Origin: Serratia proteamaculans
GTDB taxonomy: Bacteria > Pseudomonadota > Gammaproteobacteria > Enterobacterales > Enterobacteriaceae
DNA: 64,000 nt
Assembly: GCF_013337185.1 (NCBI RefSeq)
Contig: NZ_SWDE01000007.1
Location: forward strand, 62,001 to 126,000
Reading direction: 5' to 3'
Positions 19,476 through 29,192 of this stretch are shown one piece after another. Both the position numbers and the translations under genes were made by a program. Every line of letters starts with the position of its first letter. The first letter of the stretch is position 1. The notes under the pieces were generated by a model. That model worked only from the letters and a program-made list of their open reading frames with translations, made no database searches and had not been told where the DNA came from.

Positions 19476-19922
19476 TTAGTCTTCGGCTTTTTCATCTTCG
19501 TCACGCAGTGGCACAATCAGCATGTCGATGTGCACGGTGTTGATCAGCTGACGCGCGGAGGACATCAACTTGCTCCAGAAATCCTGATGGTGGCCACACA
19601 GAACCAGGTCCATATCGTATTTCTTGATCGCGTCGACCAGCACCTGCGCCAAATCGCCGCTGCCACTCAGGGTTTCGGTAATCGGATAGCCGGCATTTTG
19701 TGACAGCTCGGTCAGTGCATGGTGGGTTTCTTCCGAGATACGTTTTTGCATATCGCCGAGATTAACGTCGATCAGGCCGGTATACAGGTCGGAATAGTTA
19801 ACATCTACGTGGATCAGGGAAACTTTGGCGTTGTACGGACGCGCCATAGATACGGCTTTTTCCACCAGGATTTTACTTTCCGGGGACAGGTCTACCGCGA
19901 TCAGAATGTGTTTGTAAGCCAT
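19476..19922 (-). CDS. uspA: Universal stress protein A
   Basis: A 148-aa cytoplasmic stress protein. The start [24 protein letters not shown] and the motifs [19 protein letters not shown] and [21 protein letters not shown] match enterobacterial UspA closely. It lacks the GxxG-9x-GS/T ATP-binding motif of MJ0577-type Usps, as expected for UspA. It is divergent from uspB, as in E. coli. A second Usp gene is at 35482. Confidence 0.96.
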   Translation of the reverse strand: MAYKHILIAVDLSPESKILVEKAVSMARPYNAKVSLIHVDVNYSDLYTGLIDVNLGDMQKRISEETHHALTELSQNAGYPITETLSGSGDLAQVLVDAIKKYDMDLVLCGHHQDFWSKLMSSARQLINTVHIDMLIVPLRDEDEKAED

Positions 19923-20533
19923 GAGAATACTCCTTCCATATAATGCCGATTAAAAGGTTAGCAGGCATTCAGCGTACCAGCCTGGCGCTTTAGGTTTCAT
20001 TTTATCATTCAGTTAACGCAATGATATGTTGAGGCGATCACACTGCATCGCATCAAAAAATCTCTTTATTTCAACCCGGTCAGTTTTACACCCGCCAGCC
20101 GGAAAATCCTATCGCTCGTGGTGCTATTGGCGTGTTGACCGCTTGAAATATAAGCATTCTTAAACAGAGTATAGTCCCAAATGCCCCATCGGGCAGGAGA
20201 AAAGGCCCGGTGGGCTATTCAGCACGGTAATCAGTTATAACTATTGAGTAGCTGACAAATCGGTGGGGTGCGGTAAATTTTATCTACTGCTCAGGCCAGT
20301 TTGCGTTTCATTAACCTACAATAATGAATATGGGCCTTATCATTACTCCACTGAGTGAAACCCTGCGTTGAGTTTTTGCGTGGCAAGGGTTTGCTTTCAG
20401 TGGCGGTGGGTTATGCGCGGCCTGTGCGGTGCCAAGGGGATCGGAGCGGTAGGCTCCAGCAGTAATGGGTATAGAGGTAGGGCAGTTGGACCCGGCGGAG
20501 CGCCGTGGATTACAACGCCTTGAGGAGGCAATC
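19923..20533. other. uspA-uspB divergent intergenic region
   Basis: About 610 bp without a convincing gene. It should hold the uspA and uspB promoters. A hairpin with 10-bp arms (20185-20194 and 20205-20214, one G-T pair) lies in the uspB leader. The uspB side contains a TTAAACAGAGTATAGT stretch near 20160-20175 that could be a promoter; this is tentative. Confidence 0.5.
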
Positions 20534-20869
20534 ATGATCAGTACCGTCGCGCTGTTTTGGGCTCTGTGTGTGGTGTGTGTGTTAAACATGGTGCGGTATT
20601 ACTCTTCTCTGCGCGCGCTGTTGGTGGTTTTGCGCGGCTGTGACCCGCTGCTGTACCAGTATGTTGACGGAGGTGGCTTTTTTACCGCCCACGGCCAGCC
20701 GAGCAAGCAGATACGGCTGGTGCGTTATATCTTCTCGCAGCGCTATATCGAGCATCACGATCCGGAGTTTATCCGCCGCTGTGAACGGGTGCGCGGGCAG
20801 TTTATGCTGACTTCCGCCCTGTGCGGGCTGGTGGTTATCAGCCTGCTGGCGTTGATGATCTGGTATTAA
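20534..20869 (+). CDS. uspB: Universal stress protein B
   Basis: A 111-aa inner-membrane protein with N- and C-terminal membrane segments, nearly the same as E. coli UspB (start [15 protein letters not shown], end [18 protein letters not shown]). The ATG at 20534 is chosen because it gives the family length and is preceded by TGAGGAGG; an upstream ATG at 20465 would add 23 unrelated residues. In E. coli the gene is sigma-S dependent and linked to ethanol tolerance. It is convergent with pitA. Confidence 0.96.
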   Translation: MISTVALFWALCVVCVLNMVRYYSSLRALLVVLRGCDPLLYQYVDGGGFFTAHGQPSKQIRLVRYIFSQRYIEHHDPEFIRRCERVRGQFMLTSALCGLVVISLLALMIWY

Positions 20870-20900
20870 TCCCGGCCTGTTTGCCCTGCAACAGATAAAG

Positions 20901-20926
20901 AAAAGGCGGCCACCTGGGCCGCCTTA
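20901..20926. terminator. Bidirectional terminator between uspB and pitA
   Basis: The stem AAGGCGGCC / GGCCGCCTT with a short loop has A-rich sequence on the uspB side and TTTTCTTT on the minus strand. It serves the convergent uspB and pitA genes. Confidence 0.8.
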
Positions 20927-20943
20927 AACATTTAGCAAACTGC

Positions 20944-22446
20944 TTAGATTACCTTAAGCGCCAACCAGTACAGCGAACCGGAAAGCAGAATCGAAATTGG
21001 CAGGGTCAACAACCAGGCCAACAGGATATTCTTCACGGTTTTGCTTTGTACGCCGCCGCCGTCCACGATCATGGTCCCGGCGACTGCCGAAGAAAGCACG
21101 TGGGTGGTGGAAACCGGCATACCGGTATAGCTGGCGACACCAATCGACAAGGCTGCGGTCATCTGAGCCGACACGCCCTGAGCGTAGGTCATGCCCTTCT
21201 TACCGATTTTCTCGCCAATGGTGGTGGCAACGCGCTGCCAGCCGACCATGGTACCGAGTGACAACGCCAGAGCAACCGCGACGATAATCCAGATCGGTGC
21301 ATACTCAACGGTTTGCAGCAGATCCTGACGCAGGTTTTTCAGGAAACGTTGGTCCTGGCTAGAGGTTTCCGGCAGCTTGGCAATCTTGTCTGCGGTATCT
21401 GTTACGCACATCAGCAGGCGACGCAGGTGGCTGCGCTGCTCTACCGAGAGTTGATCGTAACTTTGCAGATTGTTCAGCAACCCGGAGGCAAGCTGAATGG
21501 CCGGCATGGCGCGGGCACTGTCACAGTGGAACTCGACGGGTTTATCCGGCGATATGTCCTCATCCGGGCTTGGCACCAGCGGAGTGAGAGCGACCACGTG
21601 CGACAGGGCATCGCTGTGCTGCTCATAATATTGCTGCAGGTGGGCCACGGCATCACGCGTACGGGTGATGTCATAACCGGTTGCATTCATATTGAGCACG
21701 AAGCCGGCCGGCGCAACGCCGATCAGTACCAGCATAATCAAGCCGATACCTTTCTGGCCGTCGTTGGCGCCGTGCGAGAAGCTAACGCCGATAGCCGACA
21801 GGATCAGAGCGATACGGGTCCAGAACGGCGGCTTGCGTTTGCCGTCGACCTTTTCACGTTCCGCAGGGGTCATGTGGATACGCTGGCGTTTCTTGGTGCC
21901 ACTCCAATAGCGGCGCAAGGCAAACACCATCAACCCGGCGACCATCATGCCAACCAGCGGCGAGATGAGCAATGACAGGAAAATACCAATCATTTTCGGG
22001 ACGTTAAGCGCATCCACCACCGAAGTGTGGGTCATCAGTGCGTTGGTCAAACCCACACCAATAATTGCGCCAATCAGCGTATGAGAACTGGAGGCCGGCA
22101 GACCGAAATACCAGGTGCCGAGGTTCCAGATGATAGCCGCCAGCAGCATGGAAAAGACCATGGCTAATCCGTGTGCTGAACTGACGTTCAACAACAGATC
22201 TGTTGGCAACAGGTGAACAATGGCGTAAGCAACACTCAAACCACCGAGCATCACGCCAAGAAAGTTGAACAAACCAGCCATCACGACCGCAAGTTGCGAG
22301 CGCATGGCACGGGTATAAATTACTGTAGCAACCGCATTGGCCGTATCATGAAAACCGTTAATGGCTTCATAAAACAACACGAACAACAATGCGAGAATTA
22401 ACATCAGGCCGGTATGGAAATCCAGGCCAGCGAACAAATGCAGCAT
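20944..22446 (-). CDS. pitA: Low-affinity inorganic phosphate transporter
   Basis: A 500-aa inner-membrane Pit-family (PiT) metal-phosphate/H+ symporter, the same size as E. coli PitA (499 aa). The two PD001131-type signature regions are present: [20 protein letters not shown] near residue 24 and the second, [20 protein letters not shown], near residue 225. A large cytoplasmic loop separates the halves. It takes up phosphate together with divalent cations. Gene order uspB-pitA-yhiN is as in E. coli. Confidence 0.96.
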   Translation of the reverse strand: MLHLFAGLDFHTGLMLILALLFVLFYEAINGFHDTANAVATVIYTRAMRSQLAVVMAGLFNFLGVMLGGLSVAYAIVHLLPTDLLLNVSSAHGLAMVFSMLLAAIIWNLGTWYFGLPASSSHTLIGAIIGVGLTNALMTHTSVVDALNVPKMIGIFLSLLISPLVGMMVAGLMVFALRRYWSGTKKRQRIHMTPAEREKVDGKRKPPFWTRIALILSAIGVSFSHGANDGQKGIGLIMLVLIGVAPAGFVLNMNATGYDITRTRDAVAHLQQYYEQHSDALSHVVALTPLVPSPDEDISPDKPVEFHCDSARAMPAIQLASGLLNNLQSYDQLSVEQRSHLRRLLMCVTDTADKIAKLPETSSQDQRFLKNLRQDLLQTVEYAPIWIIVAVALALSLGTMVGWQRVATTIGEKIGKKGMTYAQGVSAQMTAALSIGVASYTGMPVSTTHVLSSAVAGTMIVDGGGVQSKTVKNILLAWLLTLPISILLSGSLYWLALKVI

Positions 22447-22745
22447 AAGCGTTACGCCAGTTTGTGGACATGAACGCCGCGCATTATCAGTGACAACCGG
22501 GGCCGGGGAAAAGGAAAATATGACGTTTTTTTGATTTGGATATGACGAAATGATGGCGTTGCTATGACAAAGATATGAAATATCAGCGTGTTATGCTGTA
22601 TGGCCCGCTGTAATATTTTCTTACTATGGCGTTGTCGGCGCCATGGCTTTACAATCTGCCGCCGTAAAGTTGCCGGTTACCGGCGGCGATTCGGCGTAAT
22701 ATGGCGGCCTTTTGTCGCGATTGTGGTTTTTATAGAGAGGCGCAG
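22447..22745. other. pitA-yhiN divergent intergenic region
   Basis: About 300 bp between divergent genes. It holds a GC hairpin (GCCGCC at about 22652 pairing with GGCGGC at about 22683) shortly before the flavoprotein gene. No small gene was recognised. Confidence 0.4.
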
Positions 22746-23945
22746 GTGGAACAGTTTGATGTCGTGGTGATAGGTGCGGGCGCAGCGGGCATGTTTTGCG
22801 CGGCGCAGGCAGGGCAACTCGGTCGCCGGGTACTGCTGCTCGACAACGGCAAAAAACCGGGCCGAAAAATCCTGATGTCTGGCGGCGGACGCTGTAACTT
22901 TACCAATATGTACACCGAACCGGCGGCTTACCTGTCGAATAACCCGCATTTTTGTAAATCGGCACTGGCGCGCTACACCCAGTGGGATTTTATCGATCTG
23001 ATTAACCGCCACGGCATTGCCTACCACGAGAAAACGCTCGGGCAGCTGTTCTGCGACGACTCGGCGCAGCAGGTGGTCGAACTGCTGGTTAAAGAGTGTG
23101 AGCTGGGTCAGGTGACGACACGCCTGCGTAGCGAAGTGCTGGCGGTGGAAAAAACGGAAGAAGGGTTTGAGCTGGCGCTGAATGGCGAGAAAGTAAGCGC
23201 TCGCTCACTTGTGGTGGCCAGTGGAGGGCTGTCGATGCCGGGTTTGGGCGCGACGCCGTTCGGCTATAAGCTGGCGGAGCAGTTTGGCCTGAAAGTATTG
23301 CCGACGCGCGCCGCGCTGGTGCCCTTCACGCTGCATAAACCGCTGCTGGAACACCTGCAAACCCTGTCTGGCGTCTCTGTGCCGGCGGTGATCACTGCCG
23401 AAAACGGCGTCAGCTTCCGCGAAAGCCTGCTTTTCACCCACCGTGGCCTGTCCGGCCCGGCGGTATTGCAGCTTTCCAGCTACTGGCAACCTGGGGAGTT
23501 TGTAAGCGTTAACTTACTTCCTGCGCTTGACCTGGCGGGCTTCCTCAACGAACAACGTCAGGCGCACCCGAATCAAAGCCTGAAAAACACCCTGGCATTG
23601 CACCTGCCGAAACGCCTGGTGGAGTGCCTGCAGACCTTAGGGCAATTACCGGAAGTCACGCTGAAGCAACTGAACCCGACGCAGCAGGCTGCGCTGGTAG
23701 AAACCTTGCAGAATTGGCGCGTGCAACCCAACGGCACCGAAGGCTACCGCACGGCGGAAGTGACGCTTGGTGGTGTAGACACCAAAGAGCTGTCTTCCAA
23801 GACCATGGAGGCCGCCAGGGTGCCGGGCCTGTACTTTATCGGCGAAGTGGTGGATGTGACAGGGTGGCTGGGGGGCTATAACTTCCAGTGGGCCTGGAGC
23901 TCGGCCTGGGCCTGTGCTCAGGCTTTGGCTGTTCAGGGGCAGTAA
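22746..23945 (+). CDS. yhiN: YhiN-family FAD-dependent oxidoreductase
   Basis: A 399-aa flavoprotein of the HI0933/YhiN family (E. coli YhiN is 400 aa). The FAD-binding Rossmann motif VIGAGAAGMFCAAQAG is at the N-terminus, followed by NGKKPGRKILMSGGGRCNFTN. The C-terminal GLYFIGEVVDVTGWLGGYNFQWAWSSG-type end closes the FAD site. GTG at 22746 is chosen as start: it follows AGAGAGG and gives the family length. The physiological reaction is not established. Confidence 0.92.
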   Translation: MEQFDVVVIGAGAAGMFCAAQAGQLGRRVLLLDNGKKPGRKILMSGGGRCNFTNMYTEPAAYLSNNPHFCKSALARYTQWDFIDLINRHGIAYHEKTLGQLFCDDSAQQVVELLVKECELGQVTTRLRSEVLAVEKTEEGFELALNGEKVSARSLVVASGGLSMPGLGATPFGYKLAEQFGLKVLPTRAALVPFTLHKPLLEHLQTLSGVSVPAVITAENGVSFRESLLFTHRGLSGPAVLQLSSYWQPGEFVSVNLLPALDLAGFLNEQRQAHPNQSLKNTLALHLPKRLVECLQTLGQLPEVTLKQLNPTQQAALVETLQNWRVQPNGTEGYRTAEVTLGGVDTKELSSKTMEAARVPGLYFIGEVVDVTGWLGGYNFQWAWSSAWACAQALAVQGQ

Positions 23946-23992
23946 AGCCTGGCGAGTGGCAATATAGATTGCGCTTGTGCGACTCGATAGAA

Positions 23993-24856
23993 TTACCGCC
24001 CAACACTAACCCGCATGGCCGAAGGCGTCAGGCCAAAATAACGGCGAAATTGGGTGCTGAATTGCCCTGGTGAACTAAAGCCGCACTGCAGGGCAATGGC
24101 GGTCAGCGTAAGCGGTGTTTGGGTCACTTGCTGGCGGGCGCGTTCCAGGCGGCGCGAGAGCACGTATTGGTACGGCGGCAGGCCAAAATGTTGGCGAAAG
24201 GCGCGCGAGAAATGATAAATGCTCAGGTCGGCAATATTCGCCAGCGCCTGTAAGGTAATATTCTCACCCAAATTGTCTTCTATATAACTGGCCAGTCGTT
24301 CGCATAGCGGCCGGGAAAGAGTTTCACGGTGTAACTCGGCTGGAATTGCTGCTTGCTGATAACGCGCCGTCTCTGCCAACATCGCTATCATCAATGAAGT
24401 GGCATGTAATTCGCTATCGCTTTGCTGCAGGCCAAGACAGAGTTGTTTGAGCAGCGGGTTGCGCAGATTTGCCCCGGGTTCAATCACCAACCCCGCCTTA
24501 CCTCCTGGCATTGACTCAATCAACTGCGGCGAAATTGAAATGGCGGTATAGCTTAATGTGCCTTCGGCATAACTCATGGCGTCAAAATCGCATCCTGACG
24601 GAATGATATCGGCGACCTGGCCGATAACCCGGTTTGCCGACGTACGTTTTTGGTCAAACCAGACATCACCGTTGATGGTGGCACTGCCATCCTCAGAATG
24701 ATAACCATCATAGATGATCAGAGTATGGGCTGGACGAACCAGACGGGCCTCATGAGGACCAGTGACGCGTACGCGATCGACCCGGCCATAATCCCAGCAA
24801 CGTGAAGAACGCTGTAATTCTTTTTCATCGGTATAGACTAATCCGTCAGATTCCAT
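23993..24856 (-). CDS. AraC-family transcriptional regulator
   Basis: A 287-aa protein. The C-terminal ~100 residues form the paired AraC helix-turn-helix domain: ITLQALANIADLSIYHFSRAF, then LTLTAIALQCGFSSPGQFSTQF and FGLTPSAMR. The N-terminal half resembles a ligand-sensing cupin-type domain without a recognisable ligand site. It is divergent from the NTF2-like gene at 25172, across 315 bp, which suggests it controls that gene or itself. Confidence 0.9.
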   Translation of the reverse strand: MESDGLVYTDEKELQRSSRCWDYGRVDRVRVTGPHEARLVRPAHTLIIYDGYHSEDGSATINGDVWFDQKRTSANRVIGQVADIIPSGCDFDAMSYAEGTLSYTAISISPQLIESMPGGKAGLVIEPGANLRNPLLKQLCLGLQQSDSELHATSLMIAMLAETARYQQAAIPAELHRETLSRPLCERLASYIEDNLGENITLQALANIADLSIYHFSRAFRQHFGLPPYQYVLSRRLERARQQVTQTPLTLTAIALQCGFSSPGQFSTQFRRYFGLTPSAMRVSVGR

Positions 24857-25171
24857 TGTTAACCTTCTTTCTTAATGAAAGTAAATTCCATGTTATTTAT
24901 TTTATTAACTAATGATTCCTGTTGAGATGATATTCATCAATAAAAAAACTGTTAGTTTTCATTTCTTGCTTTTCATAATGACTGTTTTATTTGTTTGTGT
25001 GAATTACATTATGTAATTTCATCTTTAACCAGCAGTATGTTTACAGCGTTTTTTTAAACTATAGCTTTGCTGCTGTGGAAGTGGTCCTATTTGTCGGAGT
25101 TTTCTTGTGGCGCAGGATAATGCCCAGGGGACTTGACCGAACTCAGTTCTCAATGATAGAGGAAATGAATT
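24857..25171. promoter_or_regulatory. AT-rich divergent control region
   Basis: This 315-bp AT-rich stretch lies between the araC-type gene and the NTF2-like gene. It must hold both promoters. No clear operator palindrome was identified. Confidence 0.45.
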
Positions 25172-25618
25172 ATGCATCATGACGATTTAAAGCATGCCGG
25201 CGAATTAATGAAAAAGATGTTGGATAACTTCGCCAATGATCCAGAAAAAATCATCGATCTGTTTGCTGACGATGCCGTGGTCGAGTTTCCTTTCGCTCCG
25301 GGTGAAGCCTACGGGTTCCCTAAAAAAGTTGTCGGTAAAGCGGCTATTCTTAAGTATGCGCAAAGCTTGAAGTTGTCGCTGCGTGACTACAAAATCAATC
25401 CTCTGAATGAGTGGGGCCGTTACTCATTGAGCCATTCAAAAATGTATCTTTTTGAATATACAGGGGATGCATTCACCGTACCGGCGAATAAACCTTATCA
25501 TCAGGATATACATGCATTTGTTGAGGTATCACACGGGAAAATCACTCTCTTCCGTGAGTATTGGGATGCATTTTATGCATTGATGGTATTTGGCGCCATA
25601 ACAGTTAAGTCGGCCTGA
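25172..25618 (+). CDS. NTF2/SnoaL-like protein
   Basis: A 148-aa protein with the SnoaL-like cone-fold pattern: helix-rich start, FADDAVVEFPFAPG near residue 30, and a C-terminal HAFVEVSHGKITLFREYWDA strand pair. Members include small isomerases, lyases and ligand-binding proteins, so the reaction cannot be predicted. The ATG follows AGAGGAAA. Expression is probably governed by the divergent AraC-type regulator. Confidence 0.8.
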   Translation: MHHDDLKHAGELMKKMLDNFANDPEKIIDLFADDAVVEFPFAPGEAYGFPKKVVGKAAILKYAQSLKLSLRDYKINPLNEWGRYSLSHSKMYLFEYTGDAFTVPANKPYHQDIHAFVEVSHGKITLFREYWDAFYALMVFGAITVKSA

Positions 25619-25641
25619 GCATTCCATAAGATAATTTTTGT

Positions 25642-25663
25642 GCGCTATGAAATAAAATAGCGC
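25642..25663. terminator. Hairpin between convergent NTF2-like and LysR genes
   Basis: The arms GCGCTA / TAGCGC surround an AT-rich 10-nt loop. On the minus strand it is followed by ACAAAAATTAT, so it is a weak candidate terminator. Confidence 0.5.
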
Positions 25664-25695
25664 GCAATTTAAACACCGGCAGCTCAATAACATTA

Positions 25696-26664
25696 TTATG
25701 CTGAAGCCGGTTGTAACGTGGCCACTAAAAAATCCATCAGGCTGCGCAGTGCCAATGACTTATGGCGTTGATGCGGGTAGACCATAATAAAGGGCCGCGT
25801 AGTACCGCCATATTCGGTCAGGACCTCCACCAGTTCGCCGCTCGCCAGTAGGTCCGCCACGGTAAAGCGGTAAGTCTGAAAGACGCCCATGCCATGTTTT
25901 GCCAGCGTTAACCCACCCAAAAAATCCCCATTGCAGCTCACGTTGCCGCGCGTGGTGACATCTATCGATTTGTTATTGTGCTTAAGCGTCCAGGGGGCGC
26001 TTTTGCCGGTGCTGGGCAACTCAAACTGAATGCAGTTATGTTGCGCCAGATCTTCCGGCTGCGCGGGTTCACCGGCTCGTGCCAGATAAGCGGGCGAGGC
26101 GACCACCACCAGTTCGGCATCTTCCAGCTTGCGGGCTATCAGGTTCGAGTCGGCAGGGTGATAACCGCGGATCGCCAGGTCATAGCCGCCATCGGTGAGG
26201 TCGACATTATAGTTGTTGAGGTTCAGAGCCAATTGGATTTTAGGATAGAGTTGGCTGAAGGCGGCCAACACCGGCAACAGGCGAAAGTGGGCGTAGGGGG
26301 TAGGAATGCTGATGCGCAGCAGCCCAGCGGGCTCCAACTGCTGCCCCTGTATTTGCCGCTCTGCATTGTCGATTAAGGCTATCGCCTCACGGCATTGCTC
26401 GGCATAGCTCTTACCCGCATCCGTCAGGTGAATATGGCGAGTGGAACGGACAAATAGCCTGACACCCAAACGATCTTCCAGCCGGGCTATCGAACGGCTA
26501 ACTGCGGCCGGCGTAATGCCCGACGACACCGCCGCGGCTGAAAAACTGCCCACCTCGGCGACCAGACAAAATAGCTCCAGCGTGCCCAATTGAAGATCGT
26601 CAAATTTTCTCTGCAATTTGTTCCTCCATGTAATAAGCCCTGTGTTCGTCACCTTATTTATCAT
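25696..26664 (-). CDS. LysR-family transcriptional regulator
   Basis: A 322-aa LTTR. The N-terminal winged helix reads LGTLELFCLVAEVGSFSAAAVSSGITPAAVSRSIARLEDRLGV in two adjoining motifs (residues ~25-68), followed by RSTRHIHLTDAG. The effector-binding domain belongs to the CrgA/YhjC-like group. The first ~20 residues are not conserved in the family, so the true start may be a little downstream. It is divergent from the gene at 26728 with only 63 bp between, strongly suggesting that it regulates the 26728-28413 pair. Confidence 0.9.
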   Translation of the reverse strand: MINKVTNTGLITWRNKLQRKFDDLQLGTLELFCLVAEVGSFSAAAVSSGITPAAVSRSIARLEDRLGVRLFVRSTRHIHLTDAGKSYAEQCREAIALIDNAERQIQGQQLEPAGLLRISIPTPYAHFRLLPVLAAFSQLYPKIQLALNLNNYNVDLTDGGYDLAIRGYHPADSNLIARKLEDAELVVVASPAYLARAGEPAQPEDLAQHNCIQFELPSTGKSAPWTLKHNNKSIDVTTRGNVSCNGDFLGGLTLAKHGMGVFQTYRFTVADLLASGELVEVLTEYGGTTRPFIMVYPHQRHKSLALRSLMDFLVATLQPASA

Positions 26665-26727
26665 TGTGCAAGGGGGAAGTACAGTAGCTTTCTCACGAGC
26701 AGCACTGGATATATAAGGAGATAACTG

Positions 26728-27513
26728 ATGACTATTTTGGGTTATGAAACTGGCGAGATCCTTGCCAAAGCAGCAATGACGTCCGATTTTGAATTAGTTG
26801 GTGATATTCCGAATCAGGTGCTGGTCGATCAAATGGAAATAGAACGACGCAGCATGGATATTCGTCCTGGCATGAACCGTAAATATTCACCGCTGGGTTT
26901 TCATGCGGCTACGGGCACGCAAATTAATGGTGGTCGCTATTTATTTGATACCTGGGAAAATGTTAGCGATTACTCACATTTTACCGGCGAAGAGCTAGAG
27001 TTTGAGCCAGGGGTTAAATTCTGGGATCGCGAAATTTTTGGCCCGGTGGATCGCCACATTTGGAAGGTGATCGGCGCCCACGACTTTACCCCGCTGGCGA
27101 CCACTCACCATGTGAACCGCTTTGAGCGCTGGACATTCAATGGCGATAACCCAGAGCAGTTGCTGACCCGCATCTGGCCAACTTTGCGTAAACAGGCCGA
27201 AAAGAATGGGCTGGCGGCGGTGTGGTTAATGTACCAGCCGGATGAGAAACAAATCGCCATCCTGAGCGTCACCTGCAAGGTGGATGGTGACCAACCGAGT
27301 GATGTTGCAACCCGTTCAATCGATCGTCTGGCGCTAATGCCATCGGCCGAGCCGCTACTGCCAGTAGATCTTAACGTACAGAAAGTTTTTGATCGCACCA
27401 CGCCAATTCTGACGATGTGGTTACCGCTGTCGCGGCATTTGCATGGCGAGCCTTCGGCTTACCCAATGTCACCTCCTTTCTGCCAACCGCAGGTTGCACC
27501 GCAACGGGTGTGA
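26728..27513 (+). CDS. Unknown protein next to LysR regulator and SDR
   Basis: A 261-aa soluble protein that I do not recognise. It has no signal peptide or membrane segment. The central region (TTHHVNRFERWTFNG, then ILSVTCKV) has the alternating strand/helix look of a dimeric alpha-beta barrel, as in antibiotic-biosynthesis monooxygenases, but no diagnostic motif is visible. The C-terminus is Pro-rich. The ATG follows AAGGAG. It shares a promoter region with the divergent LysR gene and precedes the SDR gene by 138 bp, so a joint role in converting a small molecule is plausible. Confidence 0.6.
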   Translation: MTILGYETGEILAKAAMTSDFELVGDIPNQVLVDQMEIERRSMDIRPGMNRKYSPLGFHAATGTQINGGRYLFDTWENVSDYSHFTGEELEFEPGVKFWDREIFGPVDRHIWKVIGAHDFTPLATTHHVNRFERWTFNGDNPEQLLTRIWPTLRKQAEKNGLAAVWLMYQPDEKQIAILSVTCKVDGDQPSDVATRSIDRLALMPSAEPLLPVDLNVQKVFDRTTPILTMWLPLSRHLHGEPSAYPMSPPFCQPQVAPQRV

Positions 27514-27539
27514 GAGGCTTTTCTATCAATGGAATATAT

Positions 27540-27563
27540 CAGCCGCTTTGTTGTGGGCGGCTG
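27540..27563 (+). other. Intercistronic hairpin
   Basis: The arms CAGCCGC / GCGGCTG lie between the unknown gene and the SDR gene. It is followed by a weak T-containing stretch and could be a partial terminator. Confidence 0.5.
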
Positions 27564-27651
27564 ATGAATACAGTTTTCAACTTTAAGAGATCCTGTTTAC
27601 CCCCAGCAAGGTAACCCTGATTTGGTTCTGTTTAATAAGTAAGGAAATAAT

Positions 27652-28413
27652 ATGTTCACTAAAAAAACCGTATTGATCACCGGTGCATCCTCAGGGTTGG
27701 GGAAAGCGATGGCCGAGCACTTTTTGGCCAAGGGCGCCAATATTGTTATTAACGGCCTGACGGCGTCTAAATTAGATAAATTTCTCGCAGAGCACCTTGC
27801 CGATAAAGATCGCATTGCAATGGTTGCCGGCGATATCGGCCTGAAAGCCACCAGTGAAAATATGGCACGGGCGGCCATGGAGAGATTCGGCAGCATGGAT
27901 GTGCTGATCAATAACGCCGGTATCTTTGTGCCCAAGCCTTTCCTCGATGAAACCGAAGAGAATTTGGATCGCTATTACGCCAGTGGCGTAAAAGGTACTT
28001 TCTTCGCGTCGCAGGCGGTGATCCCGACCATGATCAAGCAGGGCGGTGGTTCGATTATCAATATCGGCTCAATGTGGGTAGAACACCCGCTGGAAGCGAC
28101 GCCAAGCTCTGCTTCTCAGGTGGCAAAAGGGGGCATGCATACCCTGACCCGTCATCTGGCAATCGAATTTGCCAAAGACAATATCCGGGTTAACACCATC
28201 GCACCGGGCGTGATCGAAACCCCGCTGTACGATGACCTGATGGATAAAGAGGCGTTCCGCACGCTGGCTAATCTGCATCCACTGCGCAAATTGGGCAAAA
28301 TATCCGACATTGTCGCCTGGGCGGATATGCTGGCCGGCGAAGGCAGTCGCTTTGTGACCGGGCAAACCCTGTTTATCGACGGTGGCATCACCGCAGGTAA
28401 TCATGTGATTTGA
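27652..28413 (+). CDS. Short-chain dehydrogenase/reductase with altered active site
   Basis: A 253-aa classical SDR. The cofactor motif TGASSGLG is at residues 10-17 (TGxxxGxG), NNAG is near residue 88, the catalytic-type Ser is S140 and the catalytic-type Lys is K159. The catalytic Tyr of YxxxK is missing: residue 155 is Ser (codon TCT at 28114-28116), giving SQVAK. The rest of the fold, including APGVIETP and the C-terminal FIDGG, is intact. It is either inactive or functionally altered. The ATG follows TAAGGAA. Likely controlled by the upstream LysR regulator. Confidence 0.88.
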   Translation: MFTKKTVLITGASSGLGKAMAEHFLAKGANIVINGLTASKLDKFLAEHLADKDRIAMVAGDIGLKATSENMARAAMERFGSMDVLINNAGIFVPKPFLDETEENLDRYYASGVKGTFFASQAVIPTMIKQGGGSIINIGSMWVEHPLEATPSSASQVAKGGMHTLTRHLAIEFAKDNIRVNTIAPGVIETPLYDDLMDKEAFRTLANLHPLRKLGKISDIVAWADMLAGEGSRFVTGQTLFIDGGITAGNHVI

Positions 28414-28442
28414 GTACGCTGAGTTTTCAGAAGGCAAATAAC

Positions 28443-28477
28443 GATATGGCCATGTCTACACTGACAATGGCCATATC
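28443..28477. terminator. Hairpin between convergent SDR and tetR genes
   Basis: Arms of 11 bp (GATATGGCCAT and its complement) enclose a 13-nt loop. There is no T-run. It is placed where both convergent transcripts would end. Confidence 0.5.
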
Positions 28478-28519
28478 GGCGTGGGCCAGGCGGCTCGGCC
28501 GATAGTTCTTGCTGCTGTT

Positions 28520-29146
28520 TCAACCGTTTTTCTTGAAAGCCGCACCGGATAAAAACATAGTCACCGCATTGCTGACCATTTCCCTGATGCGCGACAGACT
28601 GACCGGCTGCAATTCGCGCTGGAACACCCGCATATCAATCTCCGCCGTGAGCAATGAGAGGAACTGTGTCGCCTTGAGATGAGGGTCGGCCAGCCGTAGT
28701 TCCTGACGATCCATGGCGGCAGACATCAACACCGACAGTTTTTCTACGCTTTCGCGTGGCCCTGCCTCATAGAACAGCGTACCAATGTCTGAATGCCCGG
28801 ACTCGGCAACCACCATGCGATACACCGCCATCGCGCTGTTATCGTTGGTTAATATCAACAGCATCTGTTCGCCGAAACGCGTCAGCGTTTGTTCCAGCGT
28901 TTCCTTGGCCTGTTTTTCATTGTTCAACGCGGCGGCGGCTTCTGACAAATGCTGGGTGGCGTGTTGGCGAACCACGGCGGTAAATAACTCTTCCTTGGCG
29001 GGAAAATAGCCATAAAGTGTCGCTTTTGAGCCGCCGACGCGCTTCGCCAGTTCGTTCATCGACGCCCGTTCATAACCCATTTCCTGAAATAACTTTGCTG
29101 CCTCTTCCACAATGGCATCGCGGCGCTGGTTGGTCCGTACTTTCAT
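28520..29146 (-). CDS. TetR-family transcriptional regulator
   Basis: About 208 aa from the ATG at 29146 (MKVRTNQRRDAIVEEA); AGGAG lies 5 bases upstream. A longer frame from 29191 adds 15 residues unlike the family. The N-terminal HTH is AAKLFQEMGYERASMNELAKRVGGSKATLYGYFPAKEELF in consecutive motifs (residues ~15-55). The C-terminal half is of the AefR/YjdC-like ligand-sensing type. It is divergent from the DUF3313 lipoprotein gene. A palindrome block at 29193-29247 that recurs at 33728-33782 is its most likely operator. Confidence 0.92.
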   Translation of the reverse strand: MKVRTNQRRDAIVEEAAKLFQEMGYERASMNELAKRVGGSKATLYGYFPAKEELFTAVVRQHATQHLSEAAAALNNEKQAKETLEQTLTRFGEQMLLILTNDNSAMAVYRMVVAESGHSDIGTLFYEAGPRESVEKLSVLMSAAMDRQELRLADPHLKATQFLSLLTAEIDMRVFQRELQPVSLSRIREMVSNAVTMFLSGAAFKKNG

Positions 29147-29192
29147 CATCTCTCCTGTCAGAAAACCGAGAAATCGCGCAAGAAAAGACATC

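Noticed and set aside
20311-20589. A 92-codon minus-strand frame overlapping the uspB start
   Set aside because: It overlaps conserved uspB, has no ribosome-binding site and its product is compositionally odd.
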